From positions 10,219,973-10,283,972 of the forward strand of contig JABAKD010000012.1 of NCBI GenBank assembly GCA_012845835.1: 64,000 nucleotides of DNA, given 5' to 3'. Made by a program: the position numbers and the translations under genes. Positions 1 through 9,151 of this stretch are shown here, piece after piece. The notes beneath the pieces are model-generated. The model was not told where the DNA came from and ran no database searches. It was given only the letters and a program-made list of their open reading frames with translations. How positions within the stretch are numbered: the stretch's first letter is position 1; every line of letters begins with the position of its first letter. Origin of the DNA: Undaria pinnatifida. Its lineage: Eukaryota > Sar > Phaeophyceae > Laminariales > Alariaceae.

Positions 1-306
1 GGTTAGAAGGGGAGATTTTTCCAAGACAAGATATACACCGCCCACAGCAACGAACGCCGCTCGTCGCACCTGATCGAACTCCTCGTCCTCGTCCACGCAG
101 TCGACGCTCAGCCCCACCCCCCCTTGACCGGAATTCCCCAACTTCTCTAGGTAACCCGGTCGGAGTTGCACCGTGTTGGCATCGTGTCTGGCTGTGTCCT
201 CTCCTCGCCCCCCCCTCCCGCCGCCGCCACCGCCACCGCCGCCGCCGCTCTCGGGCGCTGCCCCTTCCCCGCCCCCTTTCCCCTTCGCGTTTTGGATGGC
301 ACGTGT
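1..306 (-). CDS. 3'-most visible exon of the large minus-strand gene (runs off the left edge)
   Basis: Read on the minus strand, all 102 codons from 306 to 1 are open, after a good acceptor (TTTTCAG before 306). The frame starts at phase 0, which fits the phase-0 end of the exon at 2470-2291. The product begins TRAIQNAKGKGG, passes through a poly-Gly stretch and a charged segment with RPGYLEKLG, then an acidic VDCVDEDEEFDQVRRA and a hydrophobic VAVGGVYLVLEKSP at the window edge. The ordered half has ordinary codon use and does not look like chance. I do not recognise the family. The gene continues beyond base 1, so neither the stop nor a domain can be assigned. Confidence 0.6.
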
Positions 307-1044
307 CTGAAAACCAAGAGACGAAAATAACGTATGTGGTTGGTTGTGCGGGTGGGTGGGTGGTGGCGCCGGTAACCGTGGCTATGGTGGAGGGAGCACT
401 GCTGTTACGGCCACAAGTTCCAGCGGCTAAGCGACCGTCTACGGGTACCCTAACCTTGTTTTTCAAGGGCCTTTTATCATTGTGTGCTGTATAGTTAAGC
501 GATAATAAAGAGACACCCGCTGACGTTACCGAATGGAAACACTGTTCTCGGAAAGAGGATGGGGGAGATCTCCCCTCGCTTCGTATTCCCCGTATTCCCT
601 GGTCGGATCAGGCTTGCATGCACCTCAAAAAACAAAAACAAAAAAGGCCGCGATGTTTGTGCTGGGTGGTGACGGATGTGAGGTTATAGGCGTGAAGGTT
701 CACAATAACGAGGAGGAGCCGGCCTGCCGGCGCTCCGTCCGCCACCCCCCGCTTTCTCCCTTGGTATTATGGATGGCGTGAAGAGTGATCTACTGCGATT
801 ATGGTGTGGTGATGACCAGCATATGGATGCTATTCTGGAGGACCATAGAGTAGTCAGAACCGACGAAAACCTGTCCTATAACTGGTCCTGACTGTACTGG
901 TTTATTTTATCCTGGCAAATTGTTTTTTGTTTTTTATCCTCCAGCGGATGGGGAAAAAGAAAGCTTGAGCTCGCCGCAGTTCCATGTACTTTCATACATG
1001 CCGTGCGTCTATTTAGCTCAATGCCCCTCCTCCTGCCCTCCGAT

Positions 1045-1380
1045 ATATGGTAAGGCACCCACGATGCAGTTACATTGCAATACCCATTGCTGTCTATGGA
1101 GTGGCCACACCAGCAAACAAAAGTCATTAATTGGTCGCTGTCATCCATAAGCAAGAAAGTAGGCACAAGGTGCCGAAGTCCGTCTTACGAGCGGTTCTTG
1201 GAAGAATGCAGTTCATCCGTCATGCGACTCGCCGAACACCTCACGGCGCTTTGCGCTTGGTGCAAGCAATATCTACCTGGTTGGTGAAAACCCGACGTGC
1301 TCCGTCCCGGCATAGTAGGGATGCGAGAGGCTATGGTCATACGACTACGGGCGCGCACAAACTGAGTACCCCCTCCCCTG
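1045..1380 (+). repeat. Dispersed repeat R1, copy 1
   Basis: About 300 bp match 27058-27390 closely, sharing the stretches GGTAAGGCACCCACGA, CGAAGTCCGTCTTACGAGCG and CATACGACTACGG. A third, truncated copy lies at about 34870-34945. Both long copies and the short one end in GTAC or ATAC followed by a C-rich run. No ORF is shared between copies, so I read it as a non-coding, non-autonomous repeat. It sits in the intron between the exons at 2470-2291 and 306-1. Confidence 0.75.
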
Positions 1381-1654
1381 CCCTCCGATGCGAGAGCATG
1401 GTCCTAAGTCCTCCTGCCATGTACGATATGATCACACACGCACCTTGACCTTCACCCCCTCTCCCTTGCTAACTGCACTCCCTACAATTAATCACTATAG
1501 AAAACTACCACCGTTGTTGGGGACAAATGGCATGGTACCAGTTGTGGACTTTGTTTTTTCGCAGTTTGTACAAAACGACGCCTCCGCACGTCTGACTCAT
1601 CACACGCTAGGGGTGTAGCAGAGGTTTAAGAGGTCCCAACACGAGGGGCTTAAG

Positions 1655-1740
1655 GAGTCACCCAAAACGTGACTTGGGGGGCGTTCGTTCCCGTAGCCCG
1701 ATCAACATTTCTATGCGCTAATAAAAGTCCTGAAAAAACT
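1655..1740 (+). repeat. Dispersed repeat R3, copy 1
   Basis: A segment with TGACTTGG, GGCGTTCGTTCCC and TTTCTATGC in the same order recurs at 49106-49190 in diverged form. The copies share no coding potential. It lies in an intron of the minus-strand gene. Confidence 0.5.
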
Positions 1741-2060
1741 GTTTTCGTATAAATTTATCACACTAACCTATATAGTTGCACATCATTTGAGGGGTTCAAC
1801 CGGTCAGACACGTCCACGTTCACCACCCCGACCATTACAGTCTTAGACATCGATTTCAATGGAAAACATATCGCCTCCCTCGAACATTGAAAATAATATC
1901 TTGGGCTTATTAATAGTATGAATTCGTTGAATCTCCCCCCCCCTCCTCTATATACAGTACGTTATTTCTAGGAAAAAAGTAGAAATGAACAGAAAAAAAA
2001 ATAAATAAAAATGCGAAGGAAAACAAGAGAGAAACTGCCCCGTACCCAAATACACCTGCC

Positions 2061-2144
2061 GGTCGCCTCGGTGGCGTATCAGGTTATCCTCGAGCCTGGA
2101 GCCTGGTATAGGTTAGTTTCGTGGGTTCGAATCCCCCGAGGGCA
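2061..2144 (+). repeat. tRNA-like sequence (A-box and B-box), copy 1
   Basis: The segment has a TGGCGTATCAGG A-box-like stretch and a GGTTCGAATCC B box at tRNA-like spacing. A near-identical copy lies on the minus strand at 19817-19894. This copy carries a 7-base tandem duplication (GAGCCTG twice) in the anticodon region, and the acceptor ends pair imperfectly, so it is probably not a working tRNA. It may be a tRNA-derived SINE head or a tRNA pseudogene. Confidence 0.5.
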
Positions 2145-2290
2145 GATAGTGGTAGTGTGGGTCGTGATCATTTGTTTCCTTCACACTTGTTTAAAACAGT
2201 GGTAATTTTAATTCTAGTTTAACCCTCGAGGGGAGACGATGAAACGATACATATCACTCTGCCGCCCCTGCCTTGCAAACGGCTCCTTAC

Positions 2291-2470
2291 CAGGGGACCG
2301 ACGTACTGCCCGACAAGGCCTGCCGCGTCCGACAGCCAGAACTCCTGCATGGCTTCCAGGCACTCGTTGGCTCTTCTCTCGACGTGGGAGCAGAACGCGT
2401 CGAGGCTCATCGGCAGGGTGGACCGGAAGGTGGGTGCATTTACGTCCGTGAAGAGGACGTCCGCGTACAC
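2291..2470 (-). CDS. Internal exon of the large minus-strand gene
   Basis: Sixty open codons lie between an acceptor (CTCCTAG before 2470) and a strong donor (CTG then GTAAGG, from 2290 downward), phase 0 at both ends. The product starts VYADVLFTDVNAPTF and runs through FRSTLPMSLDAFCSHVERRA to EFWLSDAAGLVGQYVGPL. It looks like an ordered helical domain. Phase fits both the exon ending at 12855 and the exon starting at 306. The intron to the next upstream exon is about 10.4 kb and contains the nested retroelements. A decayed copy of its first 48 bases lies at about 12179-12226. I do not recognise the family. Confidence 0.7.
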
Positions 2471-2855
2471 CTAGGAGCGGGTGAAAAAATCAGAAGGGAG
2501 TACATTTGTAGGATTAGTGGCGCTTTCGCCCTCCTTGATGGACAGCAGCTGTCAAGGACTCGTCAAGGGCCCGTCAAGGACATGTCAAGGACCCATCAAG
2601 TATATTTTCAACGGCAACAATCCTTACGGCTATCCCAAAGAGGCGTATTGACGCGGAGTGACTAGGTTTTCGCAGACAGGGGGGGGGGGCAAGCATGGCG
2701 CCCGCGGCACAACAAAGAAAATCCGAAAAAAAATGGACACGAATATGTTATGCGTAGTCTTCCTTGTCTTGGGCCTGAAATGTGGTCGTTGGGACTAGTC
2801 TAGGAGGGCAAATAAAGTACTTCGTACTGTGTATAGAAGCATGCTACTGATATTC

Positions 2856-2900
2856 TGTTGGTTGTCCTCATGAACATGACGAATATGATCCATCCTATAT
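2856..2900 (+). repeat. 5' LTR, left fragment
   Basis: The sequence from TGTTGGTTGTCCTCATGAAC onward is almost identical to the start of the 3' LTR at 11893. The match stops abruptly at about 2900, inside a TATAT run, where the GC-rich LINE 5' end begins. Confidence 0.8.
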
Positions 2901-3075
2901 GACTTGCCTGCCTTCGGCCTGCCCCGTCCTTGGGGTGGGCCGAGGAAGCCCGCGAGGACCTGCAGCGGTCTAGCGGCAGTCACACGGGCATCGAGCCTCG
3001 GGCTGGGTAGAGAGGGAACCTTGCGCGGTCTGGCTAGTGAACTGCTCACTCTAAGGACCGCGTGGGGTGGTGGTG

Positions 3076-6000
3076 ATGGGTTTTCTTTTTAACCCCGACG
3101 CCGAGGAGTTCATCCCCGGGGCAGGACGGGTACATCACCACAGCAGAGAGCGCAGCGTGGGCAGCTTGGGGAGTGGAGAGGCTGGCCACCGCGTGGGTAC
3201 GCATGCACGACAGGAAGGATGGGAGTGTCGGCGTTGGCTGGGACGGCTGCACCCAGCCAGCGGAAACCAAGGCGCGAACCGGGCTACGAAACGGAGAGCC
3301 ACAATCATCACATTAATAGAGAGAAAAAAGAAACAACAGAAACAGAAACGGAGGAGGGGACGAGCCTCTCGTCGGCTGGCCGAGAAAGCAGCACGCGAGA
3401 CTCGTAAGAGACGGAAGGCGGCACTTGTGGCGGTAGCGACCTACAACGTGCGTACCCTGGCCGTAAAGGGGAAGAACGGGTATGGGCATGACGAGCGTGT
3501 ACTGGCGAAAGGCCAGCAACTCGGCTGTGACTTCATTGGCCTGCAGGAAACTCGACGGCCCGGCAACACGAGATTCAGTGCATCTGGATACCAAGTTTTT
3601 TGCTCAGGTCAGGAAAAAACAGCAGCGAGGCAAGGGCTGTACGGAGTAGGTCTAGCAGTTAAGGACTCAATATGCCGTAAGTCTAGGTTCACCCAGCAGT
3701 TCATTGACGAACGGCTTATGTCTATGCGCTTTGAGTTGGATGGTCGATGCGATGCTGTTAATTTCGTCGTTGCGTACGCCCCAACTGATTGTACCAAAGA
3801 CACCAAGCTGAAAGGTATTTTCTTGCAAAAGCTGGAGGACCTGGTTGAACAGATCCCCACTAAAGAGTGTTTGTTTGTACTGATGGATGCTAACGCGCGA
3901 ACTGGGCAGAGGATGGAAGGGTGCGGTGATGATGAAAGTAGGGTGCTTGGAGCATACGGACGAGATGCTCGTAGCGATAATGGCAAACGACTTTTGTCGT
4001 TCGCTACCAATTGCAAGCTAGCTCTCACCAACACATTTTTCAGCACGCGCAAGGGTGGGATATCGCATACGTACAACGGCACCAGCCCGAATGACCGTAA
4101 GAGGATAGACTACATCCTAACCCGCCAAGCCCATCGACCTAGAGTACATGATGTTAAAGTCATCCCACAGCCTCCGCCACCAGCTAAGGCCGATTCAGAC
4201 CACAACATTGTGTACATCAAGGTCCGACTTAGTGGTCACTTTTCGTCCAACAGAAAAATGCTGAAACCCCCAAAACGCCGAGAATTCGACAGGCAGCTTT
4301 TTTTATCCGACGGAAAGCGTCGCCAACGAGTAATCGTGAGGGTTGTTTCCACTCTCAACCAACCTATCCAGCCCCGTAACACGTCTGGCATGGTTGAGTT
4401 TTTCACCACGACTATCATCGATGCTGTAGAGAAAGAGGTGCCACCTCCACCACGTCGCCACCGCCGGCATGGTTGGTGCGAGCCTGCCGAAACTTCGGCC
4501 GCTTTCAGAGTAGCATGGACAGCGAGGGAGGATGCGAGACAGTTCTTGCGTGCCAACCCCCGAGATAGTGTAGCGTGGAAGAAATTGAGATCTGCGTGTG
4601 CGAATCTGCAGGAAGTGGTTGCCGCAGGAGTACAAGCGTACTTTGAAGAGTACCTCGCCGAAACCGAGAGACTCCTAGCGAGTAACGATCAACGAGGGTT
4701 CTACAAGCACCTGAAGAGTACGGTGGGATTGCAAGGTACAAAAGCGAGGAGCGAGCAGTTTATTATGGACGAGGATGGCACGTTGTTGCGGGATCAAGCG
4801 CGAATTCGTGAACGATGGGCGGGGCACTACCACAAACTCTTGAACACGAAATCGCTGAAACTCGATCCCACGATCATCGACCTCTTGCCACCGCGACCGC
4901 TTAAACTATCGCTTGGAGATGAACCATCCATGGACGAGATGATGGATGCGATTAAGGGCATGTCAAATTGGAAAGCCGTTGGACCAGACGGTCTCCCGGT
5001 CGAACTACTAAAACTTGACCACCCCGCTTTCGTCCAGTGTTTTCACAATATCCTTGTCAACGTGTGGGTAACGGGCGAAGTCCCCCAGCAATGGAAAGAT
5101 GCTATCATCAAGACCCTTCACAAAAAAAAGGATCGAACTGATTGCAACAATTACAGAGGGATCTCGCTTGTTGCCCACGCAGGCAAAATATTGTTGAAAA
5201 TCGTTGCGTCCCGCCTTAGCAACTACTGCGAGGCCGAGGAAATACTTCCTGAAGAACAGTGCGGCTTCCGTCCCGCACGGCCGACGGTCGACATGCTGTT
5301 TGTCGTGCGCCGGTTGCAAGAGCTCGGACGACAGAGGAAAATCCCCCTGTACATGTGCTTCATCGATCTGCAGAAAGCGTACGACTCTGTCGACCGGGAA
5401 CTGTTGTGGGAGGTACTCACACGCCTTGGCGTACCAACCAAGATGCTTACAGTTATCCGCAACTTCCACGAAGGCATGCGGGCTCGCGTGCGTGCGGATG
5501 ACGGCGAGCACTCGGATTGGTTTAATGTCACCCAGGGGCTGCGGCAAGGCTGCGTGCTATCACCGTTACTGTTCAACGTGTTCTTCGCTGCTGCGATACA
5601 CGTCGTGCTGGTACGCTTCAGCAAAGACGAAAGCATCGTAAGGGATTTGGTTCACCTCGAAGAGGGCAGTGCAGTCGGAAAAGAGGAACCGTTGGCATGC
5701 GTGCAAAGGGCTGTGTGGAGCATGTTGTACGCAGATGACGCAGGAATTGTTTCGAAGTCGGCGGAAGGCCTTGCTAAAATGATGACAGTCATCGTGACTG
5801 TCTTCGAAGCAGCAGGCCTCACGGTATCGGAAAAGAAGACAGAGACGATGCTGCTACGAACACCGGACCATACATCCCTCGCCCCACCGCTCGCGATCGA
5901 AGCATCAGGCCAGAGGTATAAACAGACGACCCAGTTTTTATACCTAGGCAGCATTATCCACGAAAGCGCTGACCTCTCGCTCGAAATCGAACGACGGATC

Positions 6001-6807
6001 CGTCTCATGCGGGCATGCCTCAAACGGTTTGGCCCGGAATTGTATGACAGGACGACCGCCCCGCTTAGTCTGAAAGTCCGCATGCTGAAGGCCGAGGTCA
6101 TTGAGACCCTGCTGTACGGGTGTGTGACGTGGACCCTCAATGCGGACCACTTCGCCAAGCTCCGATCAGCCCACCACAAAGTCCTTTTGCGAGTCATTGG
6201 CTTCCAGCGCCGATTACGCACCGACCACACCACCCTCTCGTACGCGAAGGCCCTCAGGATGACACGATGCGAGAGCATCGAAACGACCATCCGTAAACGG
6301 CGGCTCTTCTTTGCCGGGGCCCTGGTGCGACAACACAAGGGGCGACTGCCCCGTCGGTTGATGTTCGGGACGATCGCTGGTGGGGAGAACCCGAAACCAG
6401 GCGGACAACTCAAGACTTGGCCTAGAGCCATAGCTGAGGACATTAGGGTGTTCAAAGCCAACGAGGGATCAACGGAACACTCCCCCTTAGTTTTTGGAGT
6501 TGGGACCGCGCTGTGGCCCACTGCAGCAAAAAAGGTGGGCAAGTGGTACCGGGGGGTCCTCGAAGCAGCTGAACGGTTCATGGGCAGGTGGCACGAGGAT
6601 GAGGCAAAGCTGAGTAGACAGCGCCGCGCATCCGCCGTGGGTGGTGTCGAAGGGAACGGGGGGAGGGGGGGCAGCAGGAGGGGTAGAAGGAACACCGCAC
6701 AAGGGTATGGGGGCAGGGGGGGGGACAGGAGGAGTAGAAGGGAAACCGCGGTAGATGAAAGTAGGAAGGAGACCGCAGACAGGGTAGCAAGGTACCAGGC
6801 CGACTAG
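3076..6807 (+). CDS. LINE ORF: endonuclease and reverse transcriptase (1243 aa from the first ATG)
   Basis: This single intact protein would nick the target DNA and copy the LINE RNA in place. Counting from the ATG at 3076, the exonuclease-endonuclease-phosphatase domain spans roughly residues 118-385, with TYNVRT, LQETRR (E about 157), DANARTG (about 271), RKRIDYI (about 343) and SDHN (about 373). The reverse transcriptase follows, with NYRGISL (about 692), QCGFRPAR (728), CFIDLQKAYDSVD (761), GLRQGCVLSPLLFN (821) and the catalytic YADD (about 884). A C-terminal part carries FLYLGSIIHESADL and LLYGCVTW, as in RTE or Jockey-like elements. The last ~70 residues are Gly/Arg-rich and encoded by the 3' repeat. 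The frame is open from GTG at 3067, with no interrupting stop, so the insertion may be young. There is no RNase H. Confidence 0.9.
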   Translation: MGFLFNPDAEEFIPGAGRVHHHSRERSVGSLGSGEAGHRVGTHARQEGWECRRWLGRLHPASGNQGANRATKRRATIITLIERKKKQQKQKRRRGRASRRLAEKAARETRKRRKAALVAVATYNVRTLAVKGKNGYGHDERVLAKGQQLGCDFIGLQETRRPGNTRFSASGYQVFCSGQEKTAARQGLYGVGLAVKDSICRKSRFTQQFIDERLMSMRFELDGRCDAVNFVVAYAPTDCTKDTKLKGIFLQKLEDLVEQIPTKECLFVLMDANARTGQRMEGCGDDESRVLGAYGRDARSDNGKRLLSFATNCKLALTNTFFSTRKGGISHTYNGTSPNDRKRIDYILTRQAHRPRVHDVKVIPQPPPPAKADSDHNIVYIKVRLSGHFSSNRKMLKPPKRREFDRQLFLSDGKRRQRVIVRVVSTLNQPIQPRNTSGMVEFFTTTIIDAVEKEVPPPPRRHRRHGWCEPAETSAAFRVAWTAREDARQFLRANPRDSVAWKKLRSACANLQEVVAAGVQAYFEEYLAETERLLASNDQRGFYKHLKSTVGLQGTKARSEQFIMDEDGTLLRDQARIRERWAGHYHKLLNTKSLKLDPTIIDLLPPRPLKLSLGDEPSMDEMMDAIKGMSNWKAVGPDGLPVELLKLDHPAFVQCFHNILVNVWVTGEVPQQWKDAIIKTLHKKKDRTDCNNYRGISLVAHAGKILLKIVASRLSNYCEAEEILPEEQCGFRPARPTVDMLFVVRRLQELGRQRKIPLYMCFIDLQKAYDSVDRELLWEVLTRLGVPTKMLTVIRNFHEGMRARVRADDGEHSDWFNVTQGLRQGCVLSPLLFNVFFAAAIHVVLVRFSKDESIVRDLVHLEEGSAVGKEEPLACVQRAVWSMLYADDAGIVSKSAEGLAKMMTVIVTVFEAAGLTVSEKKTETMLLRTPDHTSLAPPLAIEASGQRYKQTTQFLYLGSIIHESADLSLEIERRIRLMRACLKRFGPELYDRTTAPLSLKVRMLKAEVIETLLYGCVTWTLNADHFAKLRSAHHKVLLRVIGFQRRLRTDHTTLSYAKALRMTRCESIETTIRKRRLFFAGALVRQHKGRLPRRLMFGTIAGGENPKPGGQLKTWPRAIAEDIRVFKANEGSTEHSPLVFGVGTALWPTAAKKVGKWYRGVLEAAERFMGRWHEDEAKLSRQRRASAVGGVEGNGGRGGSRRGRRNTAQGYGGRGGDRRSRRETAVDESRKETADRVARYQAD

Positions 6808-7385
6808 TAGGTGGAACCTTTCTATCTATGCCACTCGTACCGCCAACTGCTGCGGCTGCTCGGAATGTGATGTCTTGGTACTTTGATTTTTCCGTGAATT
6901 TATTTTTTTCTTTCTTTTTTTTTTTTTTTCTTTCCCCTTCTTATCCTTATGAAGGGATTCTTGCATGGTGGGTAGGTGACGAGCCTGTTTTATTTGGCCG
7001 TCCCAGTCTTCCTTCTTTTACTTGTTTCTTTTTTCCGGGGTATTTTTTCCCTTTCTTTCCCCCTTGCATGTCCATTTTGGCTCATGCTCGGGGTATGTTT
7101 CTATCTCCCGTGCTTTGGCTCCCCTTTTTATTTATTTATTTATTTATTTATTTTGTCTTGGTTTCTTTCGTTGTTTCTCTCTTTTACAAGGTATTTTGGT
7201 TTAATGAGAAGAACACAAAGGGGGGAGGGGGGGAAACAGGAGGAGTAGAAGGAAAGCCGTCCAAGGGAATGGGGGCAGGGGGGGCAACAGGAGGAATAGA
7301 AGGGAGACCGCGGTGGACGAAGGCAGGAAGGAGATGGCAGACAGGGTAGCAAGGTACCAGGCCGACCAGTAGGTACATAGCACTT
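6640..7385 (+). repeat. Tandem-duplicated LINE 3' end
   Basis: The end of the ORF region (about 6640-6810, with GGGTAGCAAGGTACCAGGCC) recurs at about 7205-7385 (the same string at 7345). T-rich sequence of similar texture follows each copy (6890-7190 and 7390-7690). In the first copy it encodes the Gly/Arg-rich protein tail; in the second it is non-coding. Confidence 0.7.
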
Positions 7386-7896
7386 TTCGTCTTTTTCTGG
7401 GGTATTTTTTTCCCCTTTGTTCCCTCCTTCCGTGTCCAGGTTTTTGGCTCGTGTTCGGATTATCTTATTTTGGTTTTACTTTACTTTATTTTATTTCATT
7501 TTATTATGTTTCTTTTCCGAGCTTTGGCTCTCCTTTCCGGTTGGGTTGTTTCTTCGATTTCCCCTTCATTTTGTTTGTTTCATTTTTTGTTTTATTTTTA
7601 TCTTTGTTTTTATTTGTTTTCTTATTTTGTTTTTGTTTTTTGTTTTTGTTTTTGTTTTTGTTTATTTCGTATTTCTCTCTTCCAATGTATTTCTGTTGCT
7701 GACGTATGTATGTTGTGCCTGTCGTACCCAGTACTAGGGCATGACATTGCGTTGTCGAATGCATTACGATGCATTATCTCTGTGTCGTGGCTTGTGACCA
7801 CAGAGCTGATCTTTCTAGGGTAAAGAATCAGTACGGACACTGGGTGTGCTGGATGTCGACGAGTAGAAGAACGGTTTAATGTGAAGAACACACACA

Positions 7897-8137
7897 CATA
7901 TCAATGGGTTCTATATTATGTTGGTAAGGGATTCGTGTATAAGGTGTAAGGGGACTGTTTGGCCGGATGTTTCCCGGCATGATTTGCCATGAGCTGTCAC
8001 TAGTAGTTTTGCTCCATATGAGACCGAGTCAGGCTCGACGGCTGGATAATATAAGAGAGACTTCTGTGTCATCGCCTTGAGTCATCACCACGCCTTCCCG
8101 CGCCAGCTACGTGTACACCTTTAGAGATGTATCAACA
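7897..8137 (+). repeat. 5' LTR, right fragment
   Basis: It aligns with the 3' LTR from ATATCA to the CAACA end and shares GGCCGGATGTTTCCCGG, GAGCTGTCACT, ATGAGACCGAGTCAGGCTCG and GCCAGCTACGTGTACACCT. Many scattered substitutions separate the two LTRs, so the LTR element is older than the nested LINE, whose ORF is still open. Confidence 0.8.
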
Positions 8138-8209
8138 CACTAAGTGAAAGCCGGTTGATTTCTATTGGTAAGAGCCGCCAACGCAAGTCTATAGAGGTGG
8201 GAAAAAGCC
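8138..8209 (+). other. Leader of the LTR element with a possible primer-binding site
   Basis: About 30 bases after the LTR end lies TTGGTAAGAGCC. It resembles the TGGTA-x-CAGAGC primer-binding sites complementary to initiator tRNA in Copia elements, with a small deletion. The distance from the LTR is longer than usual, so this is a weak call. Confidence 0.25.
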
Positions 8210-9151
8210 ATGCCAGGCCAGGGTGATTCTGCCATTAGTGTAGATTATTTGAAAGAGGACATAAAGCTGCTCAAGATCCGGATAACGTTGCAGAAGAGCG
8301 AAAGAGAGGTCGGACTCGCAGAGGCAGCCGTGCGAGCGTCACATGCTGAAGAGATGTATGGCCTGACTACGTTTTGGTCCTGACGGGTGTTGGCGATGCG
8401 TGACGCACTACGACTTCTCCGCGAGGAGCACGAGCTTCAAGCTGATGTGATGCGAAAAATGGACGAAAGAGTGGTTTTATTCGAGACTGTGAGAGAGAGA
8501 GAGAAGAGAGAGAAAGATCGAGAGAGAGAAGGAGGGTGAGAATGTTTGCCCCAGCAGCAACTGCGCGGTCCCAGCAAAGCCAAACATGAGCCAAAGCTGG
8601 TAGATCTACATGGTGCTGGTGGCGACGGCGCTGGAGAGAAGCAGCCGTTACAGAGGCAGCAGCTGCCCCGGTCGCCCCATCTGCAGGAAGAGCAGCCGTC
8701 AGAGGATTGCTACGCCTACAACGAAGAAGAATTGCCGCCGAAACAGCCGTCATCACCGCCGCTGCCGCCGCCGCCACCACCGCCGCCGCTACCGTCGTCA
8801 TCACAGCCGCCATCATGGTCACCGCCGCTGTCATCGCCACCGTCGCCGCCGCTGGCACCGCTGCGACGACTGTATCTGCAAGCCCGTAGTACAGCCAGGT
8901 CTGTGCCTCGATCTGTGGCTATTTTAGTTTGTACTACAAGAGAAGAGGAAATGATAAATGGGATTACTTGGCCGGCAGGTGCCGGGAGAGAGGTTGACGA
9001 GATTGCGAGCGCGATGGAACACGCATACAAATACTGGAACAACGTTGAGAGAGCGGTGTGGGCACTGGCGGAAGAGTCTGCACCATCGATTGGGGATCGG
9101 AGCATGGACGAAAAAGGGGGAGATGCCCACTCGAGCGCGAGTCAAGGATAA
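8210..9151 (+). pseudogene. Broken gag-like reading frame of the LTR element
   Basis: One frame runs from the ATG at 8210 to the stop at 9151, interrupted only by in-frame TGA codons at 8381 and 8537. The first part is a charged helical segment (YLKEDIKLLKIRITLQKSE, then LRLLREEHELQADVMRKMDE) that would form a coiled coil. The middle is rich in Gln, Pro and Ala with a long proline run. The end (about 8935-9151) is mixed and ordered-looking (EIASAMEHAYKYWNNVERAV). No zinc knuckle is seen. Its position just inside the 5' LTR and its size suit a gag remnant; the family is not recognised. Confidence 0.45.

Larger units (their letters stand above)
2901..7896 (+). mobile_element. APE-type non-LTR retrotransposon (LINE), inserted in the 5' LTR
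   Basis: About 5 kb interrupt the 5' LTR. The insert has a GC-rich 5' leader, one long ORF with endonuclease and reverse transcriptase, a T-rich and partly tandem-duplicated 3' region, and a short (CA)n 3' tail just before the LTR resumes at ATATCA. The bases at the two junctions share only a few nucleotides (TATAT on the left, CATAT on the right), so the target-site duplication is at most short. A single ORF, no visible RNase H and a short simple-repeat tail suggest an RTE-like rather than an L1-like lineage; that is inference. Confidence 0.8.

Noticed and set aside
5223-6695. Long minus-strand frames opposite the LINE ORF
   Set aside because: They are shadows of the strongly supported reverse transcriptase frame.
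7417-7823. Phe-rich frames in the T-rich LINE 3' region
   Set aside because: They come from poly-T and TTTTG runs; no composition or motif supports a protein.
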